A DNA stretch of 57,044 nt from assembly GCA_905233825.1 (NCBI GenBank), contig CAJOFE010000027.1:1-57044 (forward strand), in the 5' to 3' direction. Below the pieces are notes generated by a model that did not search any database, was not told the DNA's origin, and was given only the letters and a program-made list of their open reading frames with translations. Shown in pieces: positions 1-7,354 of this stretch (positions are counted from its first letter, which is position 1; each line of letters starts with the position of its first letter). This DNA comes from an uncultured Prevotella sp. (GTDB taxonomy: Bacteria > Bacteroidota > Bacteroidia > Bacteroidales > Bacteroidaceae). The position numbers and the translations under genes were made by a program.

Positions 1-30
1 AGAAAACTTACATTTAGGCGAGTTTTCTTT
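1..30 (+). terminator. Possible terminator hairpin at the left edge
   Basis: An 8-bp perfect inverted repeat (AGAAAACT at 1-8, AGTTTTCT at 21-28) with a 12-nt loop is followed by a few T residues. It would fit the 3' end of a gene lying left of the window. The arms are AT-rich, so the call is weak. Confidence 0.3.
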
Positions 31-185
31 CTATACCACAGAAGTTAACTCAAAATGAAATGTTTTTCATGAAAACGTTTTTCAGTCAAAAGGAAAGGGG
101 AATGAGAAGGGGAGAGAATAAATCGGTTCATCTTCAGTAAAAAGAAAAATGTGTTCTGGGAAACATTCAATTATTTTATTCGGGC

Positions 186-318
186 AAGTTTAGGTTTACG
201 TTTATTCATGTATAGATACTTGCAATTCTAAACTTAAAGGCTAAACCTTCAATCTCCAGATTGGGGTTTACAATACCTTATTATATATATAAGAACATCT
301 AAACTTAAACCTAAACTT
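186..318. repeat. Short palindromic (MITE-like) element, copy 1
   Basis: Terminal inverted repeats of about 19 bp (186-204 and 300-318, one mismatch) bracket about 95 bp. Inside are a perfect AT palindrome TTATATATATAA (281-292) and the motif AAGGCTAAACCTTCAAT (237-253). A partial direct copy of the right arm lies at 228-247. The order of parts, read on the minus strand, matches the larger element at 42206-42486: AT palindrome, then ATTGAAGGTT followed by CCTT, then a GAATAAA motif, then the terminal repeat. No ORF is inside. I infer a non-autonomous element or a conserved intergenic structure. Confidence 0.45.
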
Positions 319-414
319 ATGGCATTGAATTCCATCCATTTTTCTTTTAATCGAAAGAAGATTTTGGTAACAAGATGTGGTTTATACCTTAATTTATATT
401 AAAAACAAACACGT

Positions 415-514
415 TCTGCAAGAAAAACGTGCAAAACGACCGTAATGTCATGAGAAAACATTAATTTTGCAAGCAAAATTTGCAGAACGTGCGTAAAAGT
501 CGTAATGCGATGAG
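415..514. repeat. Imperfect direct repeats in gene-free left region
   Basis: A segment of about 30 bp beginning AACGTGC and ending in CGTAATG, two bases, ATGAG occurs at 426-454 and again at 486-514, 60 bp apart. Between them is an 8-bp palindrome, AATTTTGC/GCAAAATT (463-470, 473-480). A TAATTTTG at 462-469 fits the -7 consensus on the plus strand. An 11-bp tandem repeat with core ATGTTTCCCAA lies further on (about 579-601). No convincing ORF is present from 1 to 738. Confidence 0.4.
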
Positions 515-684
515 TGTTCTAACAATTATGGACAGATATTTTGAGGAAATGGGGTGCAGAATGTGCAGTACATGCTCATAATGTTTCCCAAATGTTTCCC
601 AAATTTGCCGTAAAGTGCTGATACTCAGCTCCCGTTAGCCGCCGCGCAGGCTGCTGTGGAGGAGTAATCTGAATAGTAAATATG

Positions 685-720
685 AAAGGGGATGCGATCA
701 AATGGTTGCATCCCCTTTTT
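685..720 (+). terminator. Terminator-like hairpin, AAAGGGGATGC stem
   Basis: Perfect 11-bp inverted repeat (685-695 and 708-718) with a 12-nt loop. The T-run lies on the plus-strand side (716-721). It sits just past the 3' end of the minus-strand fimbrillin-like gene, so it may act on both strands. The stronger T-run faces plus-strand transcription, although no plus-strand gene precedes it in the window. Confidence 0.6.
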
Positions 721-738
721 AATATTCATTCTGTTCTC

Positions 739-2034
739 TTATAGCGTAATGTCAATGACCGGGCGTAACCAAGTTTCAGTACCTAGTTCTGTTGTGTATT
801 CAAAACTCCTTTTCCCTGTTGCTAAGAGTTTTACTTTAATACCTTTGACAATCGAGCCGTCCAAGTAGAAATAACTATACCATGAACCAACGTTAATATC
901 TAGATCTTCTAAGAACGCACGTACTTCAGTTTCGTTTGGGAGACGCCAAATGCCTGATGAACCTATGTCTTCATTCCATGATGACAACTCTCCATTTATT
1001 GTATTTGATATTGCATCATTACTATTCCCTATATCTAGTCCGTGCTTTTGAGTGTTTGACAATAGAGTAATTGTGTTCTCATTCACAGCTACAATATAAT
1101 GGTCGTTGTAAGTACCACCAGCTGTGTAGGTTGTATTGTTATTGTTGTTATTATTGGGGTCTTCACCTCCTTCACTATTCGTCTCATCAAAGCTGAAAGT
1201 GATGGTTACGTCATCGCCCCATGCTTCACCAGAAATGACACCAGTCAGCGTGACGCCTTGAGTTTCGGTATAGGTGCCTTCCAAAGTAAGATGATGATTG
1301 GCTGGCAGTTCCTGATCGAGTACGCAGGAGTAGCTCTTTGTGGCAGAACCGCGTGTGAAGCTGATGGTAACGGTGGGATTACCTTTCGATGGGAAGTGCA
1401 TTTTTCCTGGTGTGGCTTGCCAAATGCCAGAACCGTTGCCTGTTAGGGAAATAGAATATGACTCGGTTTTGTCAGGAAAGGTTCCGTCAAGACAAATTGC
1501 TTTGTATAGTGGGCCAAACGAAACGGTCACGTCTGTTACGTCACTGGGCACCTTTTTGATGGTGATGCTCTGGAAACAAGTCACTTTGCGCTCTAAAGAA
1601 AGGTTTAGCTGTTGAGGTACGTTCTCTTCTAGTGTTACAATGGCAGATTTCGTAAGAAAGTCTTCCATTTCTTTTTCTGCGTCGAGTACTATTTCACTCG
1701 TAGGACTCGCTTCGTCCTTTGAGGGAAGGCTGAACCTGCTTAGATCTTCGCTGGCTATAGCATAGACGGTATAATCGCCTGGCGGCAACAGTACAGATGC
1801 GCTATGCGTTTCTTCTGTCGTTGTAAGAATATCAACGCATGCACCTGAGGAATTGAAGACATAGATACGTCCGTCATTGATTTGGGAAACGTCATCGCCC
1901 GCACGGGTGATGATACGAAGCTGAGCCGTACGTTCACTTTCGTTGTCAGCCTCGCTGACAATCTCTTTTGAGCAACTACTAAGGGTCAAAAAACTACAAC
2001 CAATAGCAGCCAGTAATGTGTTTTTGTTTTTCAT
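739..2034 (-). CDS. Fimbrillin-like surface lipoprotein with C-terminal DUF1566/FISUMP-like domain
   Basis: 431 aa. The N-terminus is a lipoprotein signal peptide with lipobox LSSC (Cys21), so the protein should be lipid-anchored and probably surface exposed. Residues about 35-285 are beta-rich and resemble the FimB/Mfa2/fimbrillin-like family of Bacteroidota (a 'GRIYVFNSSG...LPPGDYTVYAIA' pattern). A run of seven Asn near residue 298 forms a linker. The C-terminal part (IWRLPNETEV...TWLRPVIDI) resembles the DUF1566/FISUMP domain common on secreted Bacteroidota proteins. It is a monocistronic minus-strand gene with its own promoter (2063-2094), divergent from the sugar permease. I cannot tell whether it is a structural fimbrial subunit, an anchor or a tip protein, and no other fimbrial gene is nearby. 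Confidence 0.6.
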   Translation of the reverse strand: MKNKNTLLAAIGCSFLTLSSCSKEIVSEADNESERTAQLRIITRAGDDVSQINDGRIYVFNSSGACVDILTTTEETHSASVLLPPGDYTVYAIASEDLSRFSLPSKDEASPTSEIVLDAEKEMEDFLTKSAIVTLEENVPQQLNLSLERKVTCFQSITIKKVPSDVTDVTVSFGPLYKAICLDGTFPDKTESYSISLTGNGSGIWQATPGKMHFPSKGNPTVTISFTRGSATKSYSCVLDQELPANHHLTLEGTYTETQGVTLTGVISGEAWGDDVTITFSFDETNSEGGEDPNNNNNNNTTYTAGGTYNDHYIVAVNENTITLLSNTQKHGLDIGNSNDAISNTINGELSSWNEDIGSSGIWRLPNETEVRAFLEDLDINVGSWYSYFYLDGSIVKGIKVKLLATGKRSFEYTTELGTETWLRPVIDITL

Positions 2035-2062
2035 ATTGTATTCTTCTTTGTATTTCAGTGTG

Positions 2063-2094
2063 CAAACATAACTTAAATTTTCGAGATACCCAAA
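2063..2094 (-). promoter_or_regulatory. Bacteroidota-type promoter of the fimbrillin-like gene
   Basis: On the minus strand, TTTG (2094-2091), 20 bp, then TATGTTTG (2070-2063), matching the -33 TTTG / -7 TAnnTTTG consensus. The start codon is about 29 bp downstream of the -7 box. Confidence 0.65.
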
Positions 2095-2110
2095 TTATAG
2101 TGTCTTTTTT

Positions 2111-2141
2111 TTTGATTAATTTGCTTTTATTCGTACCTTTG
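2111..2141 (+). promoter_or_regulatory. Bacteroidota-type promoter of the sugar permease gene
   Basis: TTTG (2111-2114), 19 bp, TACCTTTG (2134-2141): an exact match to the consensus, 23 bp before the start codon. Confidence 0.75.
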
Positions 2142-2164
2142 CATCATAAAAACGCAGAGAATCT

Positions 2165-3346
2165 ATGGCAAACAAAGCAAAACTAACCGACAAACGCTAT
2201 GTAGTACCCTTTGTGCTCATCACTACGCTGTTCTTTCTTTGGGGCTTTGCCCGTGCAATCCTCGACGTGTTGAACAAGCACTTTCAGGACGAGCTTCATA
2301 TCTCTATTACCCAGTCGTCGCTCATTCAGGTAACTACCTATTTGGGTTATTTCCTGATGGCTATTCCTGCCGGCATTTTCATCAGTCGCTATGGCTACCG
2401 TCGGGGTGTGGTATTCGGACTGACGCTGTTCGGTCTGGGTGCACTTGCATTTATTCCCGGGAACACTTTTGTGGCGTTCCTTGGGGCGCTGTTTGTCATT
2501 GGCTGCGGCCTGACATTTTTAGAGACTGCTGCCAATCCCTATGTGACGGAGTTAGGGCCGAAGGAGACAGCGAGCAGTCGTCTGAACCTTTCTCAGACAT
2601 TCAACGGCATGGGCTGCTTCATGGCTACGTTCCTGGTGGGTAGTTTCCTCTTCCGTGAAGATGGTGGAAATGCCGACGTCTCGGTGCCCTATGCCATCAT
2701 GGGTGTGCTGGTATTGCTTATCGCGTTAGTGTTTACGAGAGTGGAATTACCAGAAGTGACATCGGAAAGCGAAAATCGTCAAGAGCAGAGCGGATTAGGT
2801 GTCGTGCTTCGTAATCGATGGTTCGTATTTGGATTGTTAGCTTTGCTTTGCTACGAGATAGCCGAAATTAGTATCAATAGCTATTTTGTGAACTTCGTCA
2901 CGGGTACTGGCTGGATGTCGAAGCTCGATGCCTCAAGGGTGGTGTCGCTGGCATTGGTCATCTTCATGGTGGGTCGCTTCGTGGGCAGCTGGATCATGCG
3001 TAGTGTCAAGGCCGAGCGTATGTTGCTCTATTGTACTTTGGGCACAGTAACTTGCATGCTGCTGACGATGCTCAATCTCGGTATATTATCACTTATAGCA
3101 CTGATAGCCAACTATATGTTCGAAGCTATCATGTTCCCCACCATCTTCTCCTTGGCCGTACAAGAACTAAGGCCCCAGCAGAAGAAAAGTGCTGCTTCGC
3201 TGTTGATGATGACGCCCATTGGTGGCTGCGGTTTCCTGCTCATGGGCTGGTTGGCTGACAATACTAATCCCTTTCTTCCATTCATCATTCCGTTGGCAGG
3301 TTTTATTGTCGTCTTGATATACGCTTGGCGTTTTTCTTTAAAATAG
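2165..3346 (+). CDS. MFS sugar permease, FucP/glucose-galactose transporter type
   Basis: 393 aa inner-membrane protein with about 12 hydrophobic helices and the Major Facilitator fold. The N-terminal FFLWGFARAILDVLNKHFQ and the internal ETAANPYVTELGP resemble the FucP/GluP group of proton-coupled sugar symporters (L-fucose, glucose, galactose). Length is normal for the family, which usually has 390-440 aa. A strong promoter (2111-2141) precedes it. There is no adjacent sugar catabolic gene, so the substrate cannot be fixed from context. The ECF sigma operon starts 49 bp downstream, and read-through into it is possible because I see no terminator between them. Confidence 0.8.
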   Translation: MANKAKLTDKRYVVPFVLITTLFFLWGFARAILDVLNKHFQDELHISITQSSLIQVTTYLGYFLMAIPAGIFISRYGYRRGVVFGLTLFGLGALAFIPGNTFVAFLGALFVIGCGLTFLETAANPYVTELGPKETASSRLNLSQTFNGMGCFMATFLVGSFLFREDGGNADVSVPYAIMGVLVLLIALVFTRVELPEVTSESENRQEQSGLGVVLRNRWFVFGLLALLCYEIAEISINSYFVNFVTGTGWMSKLDASRVVSLALVIFMVGRFVGSWIMRSVKAERMLLYCTLGTVTCMLLTMLNLGILSLIALIANYMFEAIMFPTIFSLAVQELRPQQKKSAASLLMMTPIGGCGFLLMGWLADNTNPFLPFIIPLAGFIVVLIYAWRFSLK

Positions 3347-3374
3347 TTCAGGAAAAAGCGAGATATTTCCCTAA

Positions 3375-3392
3375 ACTTGTCGTATAACAAGT
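3375..3392. promoter_or_regulatory. Inverted repeat directly upstream of the sigma factor start
   Basis: ACTTGT, 6 nt, ACAAGT (3375-3380, 3387-3392) ends 3 bp before the GTG start codon. It could be an operator or a hairpin controlling translation. It may be chance, because six-bp arms are short. Confidence 0.3.
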
Positions 3393-3395
3393 AAA

Positions 3396-3956
3396 GTGAG
3401 ACTGACAGAGACAGAAATTGCGGAGCTTGTCCGTCATGGACGGCATGAGGGACAGACGGAGATGGTCGGTCGCTTTGCAGAGCGTGTCTTCGCGATGATT
3501 GTGAGGCAGGTGACTGACGTGATGGATGCCCAGGAGCTGACGCAGGACACGTTTCTCCGTGCCTTCAGCCATATCGACAGCTATGATGTCAGGAAGGCTT
3601 CGCTTTCCACTTGGCTCTGCCGCATCGCCTACCGCCTGACGCTCGACTTCCTTAAACGGCGACGGCCGCAAATCGTATCTATTGAGGATACACAGGTCTG
3701 GCAAACGGACATCAGCGACGAGGAGCTGGAGGCGGAGCTCTCTACAGGTCGCGAGGAGCGCATCGGACTATTGATGGAGGTGGTAGATGAACTGCCCGCT
3801 GACGAGAGGATGCTCCTGACGCTCTACTACTTCGAAGACCGTCCGCTGATAGAGATTGCTTACATTACAGGCATTGATGCGAAAGCTTTGGCCAATCGGC
3901 TATATAGAACACGAAAGAAACTCTATAAGAAACTGCAAGATGAAAGAAACATATAA
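3396..3956 (+). CDS. ECF-type RNA polymerase sigma-70 factor
   Basis: 186 aa, GTG start. Sigma region 2 lies at about residues 22-92 (the DAQELTQDTFLRAFSHIDSY segment is the typical -10-recognition and core-binding helix). Region 4, with its helix-turn-helix, lies at about 128-180 (LTLYYFEDRPLIEIAYITGI, then ALANRLYRTRKKL). Length and domain content are those of an extracytoplasmic-function sigma factor. The next gene, a single-pass membrane protein, overlaps its last 17 bp and is the probable anti-sigma factor. I infer that this sigma factor drives the operon up to the serpin gene. A start at Met23 is possible but would cut into region 2. Confidence 0.85.
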   Translation: MRLTETEIAELVRHGRHEGQTEMVGRFAERVFAMIVRQVTDVMDAQELTQDTFLRAFSHIDSYDVRKASLSTWLCRIAYRLTLDFLKRRRPQIVSIEDTQVWQTDISDEELEAELSTGREERIGLLMEVVDELPADERMLLTLYYFEDRPLIEIAYITGIDAKALANRLYRTRKKLYKKLQDERNI

Positions 3957-4557
3957 AGATACCGACCTGCGCGAGGCTCTGAGACGCAAATACTCAGACT
4001 CGCCACAGCTGCCTGCCGACTTCTTGGCCAAGATGCATGGGCAGATGACATCGGAGCCCGTTGCCAAGACGAGAAAGCTTTGGCGCTGGGTAGCCGTTGC
4101 CGCCTGCCTGCTATTCGTCATAGGTATAGGTTTTATGCTGATGCCCAACGGAGAAAGTAGCGTGAGTCAGCCGTTGGTTGCCCAAAACGCCGTGCAGCCC
4201 ACAGCGGAAATGTCGGAAACGGAGGAGAAAGAAGTTACGAGTAAGGAGGGAGAACCACAGGAGGAAAGTGTGAGCCCACAGCCGGCGGACACAGAATCAG
4301 CAGCCGACGGGCACAGAGTTCGAAGGGGACGGACCAATGTGGGCACCGGCAAGAAGTCGGCGACAAATGAGGCGGATGTTGCCGCGAATAGCGTGGAAGG
4401 GGAGTCTGACGGTATGGAAGACCGTCCTGAGGGCCAGGAGTGGATGCCTGATATGATGCAGGCCGACCCGTTCCTCATGGCCGAGGCTCACGCAGAGCAA
4501 ATCCGCACTCGTGGCATGCGCCTGCAACGGGAAATTGAACAACTCATGAACAATTAA
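3940..4557 (+). CDS. Single-pass membrane protein, probable anti-sigma factor
   Basis: 205 aa from the ATG at 3940. A longer reading frame starts at 3856 inside the sigma gene and is unlikely to be used. Residues 1-45 are cytoplasmic and charged. A membrane helix follows at about 46-66 (WRWVAVAACLLFVIGIGFML). The remaining 140 residues should be periplasmic and are low complexity, rich in Glu, Ser, Gln and Pro. Gene order and topology match ECF anti-sigma factors, but no classic zinc-binding ZAS motif is visible, so the function is inferred from position. The start overlaps the sigma gene by 17 bp, which suggests translational coupling. Two secreted-protein genes follow after 12 bp. Confidence 0.6.
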   Translation: MKETYKDTDLREALRRKYSDSPQLPADFLAKMHGQMTSEPVAKTRKLWRWVAVAACLLFVIGIGFMLMPNGESSVSQPLVAQNAVQPTAEMSETEEKEVTSKEGEPQEESVSPQPADTESAADGHRVRRGRTNVGTGKKSATNEADVAANSVEGESDGMEDRPEGQEWMPDMMQADPFLMAEAHAEQIRTRGMRLQREIEQLMNN

Positions 4558-4569
4558 GACCAGATTATC

Positions 4570-5817
4570 ATGAACAGACTCTATGCACTTATATGGGTGG
4601 TTGTGCTGGTAATGCCGGCATTCGGCCAAGGGCTATGGGTAGATGGGCAGCATCCGGGAATGAATACGAACCCGCGTATCTGTCAGCTGGAAGATTGGCT
4701 GCGGCAGCATGGCGATGGTGTGGAATTCTATCAGAGTAACGATGTCGTCTATGATGACGAGATTACTTACCGTTGGAAAGCATTCTACGATGTGCTCGCT
4801 CCCATTCACAGGATGCTGTTGACGGCGGGTAGGGCAAACAACCTGAACGATGAGGAGGTGCAGCAGACCTATCTGAAGATAGACAGCGTGCATGCTGCCA
4901 CCCGCAGGCAGTTGGATGAAGTGCTGGATACCATACGCACCGCCTTCGGCTGTTTAGGCAGGGAGGCGAAGGAGAGCTATCTGTACGAATATCACAAGGA
5001 TGGTGCTGACACCATCAATTACTCCATCGCTTTCCGCAATCGTAAAGGCATTCTTGACTATTCGCGTTTCGGCCATGCCATGCAGTTCTGGGTTCCCCGT
5101 GAGGTGGCATCTTTCAGTTATGTATCGAGGAAAGAAGACATCTGGTATCCGTCGAACCCGGATACTAAGCTGAAACGGGTTCTTGTTGATCATAGGACCT
5201 ATGGCAACTATTCTCATGTATATGATGAGCCGCGTGGCATCGCCGACGATGAGCTGAGGCCCTTCGATATTGCCGCTTTCGAGGCACATATCCAGCCAGC
5301 TCTGGAGACGCTGAAGGCGGTGAAGGGGGCCAAGGCCTGGCCGGTCTATTGGGAGCACGACGAGGACTACGAAGCGGGCATACGTTATGATGATCCGCTC
5401 TTGTGGAAGTCACAACCGCTGCACGAGAAGCACGCGGGCCTCACCACTGGCACCCACTATTTCGTGCCGGCCAGGTACGAAGCTGAAATAGCGACCTTGC
5501 GCCATCAGCTCGACTCGCTGGCGCTCGACTATGTGAACCGCCATCGGGAGCAGCCCTATAACTATACTTTCATCCCCGCCACCATGGTCCTTGATTCCGG
5601 GGGGCACATTTTCAATATATACGGGCAACCGTTTTCCGGCGACATCGTGGAGGGGCCCAGTTTTAATGGCAGCAACAGTTATAACCTTCGTTGCTATCGT
5701 GACGACGACGGTTTCCATGTGCTCTCCGTTACCACCGCCGGCGACCTGTGGATTCCCAAAGGGTGGCAGAAGATGAAGCGTTGGGTGAACGGCAAGGCGA
5801 CATATAGGAGATTGTAA
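4570..5817 (+). CDS. Secreted protein of unknown function, paralogue A
   Basis: 415 aa with a cleavable signal peptide (MNRLYALIWVVVLVMPAFGQ). The mature protein is soluble-looking, with no further membrane segment. It is a clear paralogue of the next gene: both share the MNRLYAL start, an 'ES(Y/Q)(L/M)YE.H.DG.DT' segment, a 'RPAL...P(V/I)YW.HD' segment and a conserved TGT(H/R)YF(V/I)PARY motif followed by DYVNRHR. I do not recognise the family. It is the third gene of the ECF sigma operon, 12 bp after the probable anti-sigma gene and 15 bp before its paralogue. Products of such operons are often envelope-stress or sensing components, but nothing in the sequence proves a role. Confidence 0.7.
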   Translation: MNRLYALIWVVVLVMPAFGQGLWVDGQHPGMNTNPRICQLEDWLRQHGDGVEFYQSNDVVYDDEITYRWKAFYDVLAPIHRMLLTAGRANNLNDEEVQQTYLKIDSVHAATRRQLDEVLDTIRTAFGCLGREAKESYLYEYHKDGADTINYSIAFRNRKGILDYSRFGHAMQFWVPREVASFSYVSRKEDIWYPSNPDTKLKRVLVDHRTYGNYSHVYDEPRGIADDELRPFDIAAFEAHIQPALETLKAVKGAKAWPVYWEHDEDYEAGIRYDDPLLWKSQPLHEKHAGLTTGTHYFVPARYEAEIATLRHQLDSLALDYVNRHREQPYNYTFIPATMVLDSGGHIFNIYGQPFSGDIVEGPSFNGSNSYNLRCYRDDDGFHVLSVTTAGDLWIPKGWQKMKRWVNGKATYRRL

Positions 5818-5832
5818 ATAAACAGATACGTC

Positions 5833-7341
5833 ATGAACAGACTTTATGCACTTTTATGGATAGTTGCACTGGCAACGACGGTATTGGCGCAAAACTGGGC
5901 TGAGACACCGAACATGCGTCTCCGACAACTCGAAGAAAGCCTGCAGGAGCAGGGCTATAAGATCAATTCCGTGCAGTCGAACACCGATGGCATCAGTATC
6001 ACTCGCAGTTGGAGCATGGCGATGCCCGTACAAGGCATGCCCAACACCTTCAAGCCCATGCCAGACAGCATCATAGCCCAGAGACAGGAGCGACAGGCGA
6101 AAGCCCTCGGCACCATCCGCTTGTTCTTTACCGATCTGAGCAAAGAAGCGACGGAGAGCCAGATGTACGAGAACCACCAGGATGGCACCGACACCGTGGA
6201 GTATGTCTTGAACTGGGTGAGTCCCCAAGCCAGTTACGGGCCGACGTCCCATCCCTTTCAGCAGATACGCCGCTATGGTGCGTTTGTGACCGCCGATTTC
6301 TTCTATCGGAAGAACGAAGACGGCTGCGATGAATGTATATACAGTCATCTGCACAAAGAGCCTCTTGGCGTGGCGTATGAGGAGATGAAACCCTTTGATG
6401 TGGCCGCCTTCGAAGCGCAGGTGCGGCCTGCCCTTGCTCCTGCGATGACGCTGCAGGGCGCATACAGTTGTCCTATCTATTGGCGCCACGACGCAGGGTT
6501 CAAGGACGATTTCGACGGTGGCATCCAAACGAAATTCAACCCCGAAAGTAAGAGCGGGGCAGGTCTGGCCACAGGCACCCGCTACTTCATTCCTGCCCGG
6601 TATCAGGACGAGGCCAACAGGCTGATGCGGCAATTGCAGTCGCTGACCTATGACTATGTCAACCGGCATCGGGACCAGTACTACCGTTTCCATGATGGAT
6701 CGGACATCCCGTACCCCGATGAGGATGACGAATCGAAATGGCTGGTCAATAACACCTTCAACGGTGTCATGCTGATGGGCGGAGGATACCAAGGCTTCAA
6801 GGATTATACCGTCTATTACCAGCGCCGCAACGATGGTCTTCATATTCTTTTCTTCTCATCGGAGGGTTCGGCTTGGATGCCGAAAGAATGGTATAGGATC
6901 AAGAGCTATATCAACGGTAAGCTGGTGTATCTCAAGGACGCAGAGAAGGACGGGAAACGTCAGGCTGTAGCCAATGCCATCGCTGACAGACAATGGCGTA
7001 TTGACATCCATTCGATAAGTACCATGCGCTATGGGTCGCGTACGGTGGCTCCCGACTTCTACCTGCAGCTGCAAGGCGACACGTTGCGCAGCTATCTGCC
7101 CTATCTGGGTCAGGTTCAGGTGCCTTCAATGCAGTCGCCGTCGATTGGTCTGAACTTCGAGGCCCCTGTCCTGAGTTATAAGCAGAGCAGGCCGAAGTCA
7201 AAATACACGCAGATTGATATCGACGTCAAGTCAAGCGAGGACACTTACCACTACATTATTGAAATAGATGATTCTGGCGGGGCGACTATCCGTGTGCGGC
7301 CGCTGCATAGAGATCCCGTCAGTTTCAACGGAACGATGTAA
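5833..7341 (+). CDS. Secreted protein of unknown function, paralogue B
   Basis: 502 aa with a signal peptide (MNRLYALLWIVALATTVLAQ). Residues about 20-360 align with the preceding paralogue, including TGTRYFIPARY and DYVNRHRD. About 130 extra C-terminal residues (from KDAEKDGKRQAVANAIADRQ onward) are absent from paralogue A and appear beta-rich, ending in a strand-like DTYHYIIEIDDSGGATIRV segment. I infer a tandem duplication followed by gain or loss of this domain. The serpin gene starts 13 bp downstream, so all five genes look co-transcribed. Function unknown. Confidence 0.7.
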   Translation: MNRLYALLWIVALATTVLAQNWAETPNMRLRQLEESLQEQGYKINSVQSNTDGISITRSWSMAMPVQGMPNTFKPMPDSIIAQRQERQAKALGTIRLFFTDLSKEATESQMYENHQDGTDTVEYVLNWVSPQASYGPTSHPFQQIRRYGAFVTADFFYRKNEDGCDECIYSHLHKEPLGVAYEEMKPFDVAAFEAQVRPALAPAMTLQGAYSCPIYWRHDAGFKDDFDGGIQTKFNPESKSGAGLATGTRYFIPARYQDEANRLMRQLQSLTYDYVNRHRDQYYRFHDGSDIPYPDEDDESKWLVNNTFNGVMLMGGGYQGFKDYTVYYQRRNDGLHILFFSSEGSAWMPKEWYRIKSYINGKLVYLKDAEKDGKRQAVANAIADRQWRIDIHSISTMRYGSRTVAPDFYLQLQGDTLRSYLPYLGQVQVPSMQSPSIGLNFEAPVLSYKQSRPKSKYTQIDIDVKSSEDTYHYIIEIDDSGGATIRVRPLHRDPVSFNGTM

Positions 7342-7354
7342 CAAAGTATATAAT

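Noticed and set aside
580..720. A tRNA or other structured RNA gene in the GC-richer stretch near 620-660
   Set aside because: No cloverleaf arms or TTCGA-type T-loop could be drawn; only the terminator-like hairpin is solid.
5854..6843. A 329-codon minus-strand frame across the second secreted-protein gene
   Set aside because: It lies entirely antisense to a gene with a signal peptide, a close paralogue and operon spacing; the translated product has no recognisable motif and reflects codon bias of the true strand.
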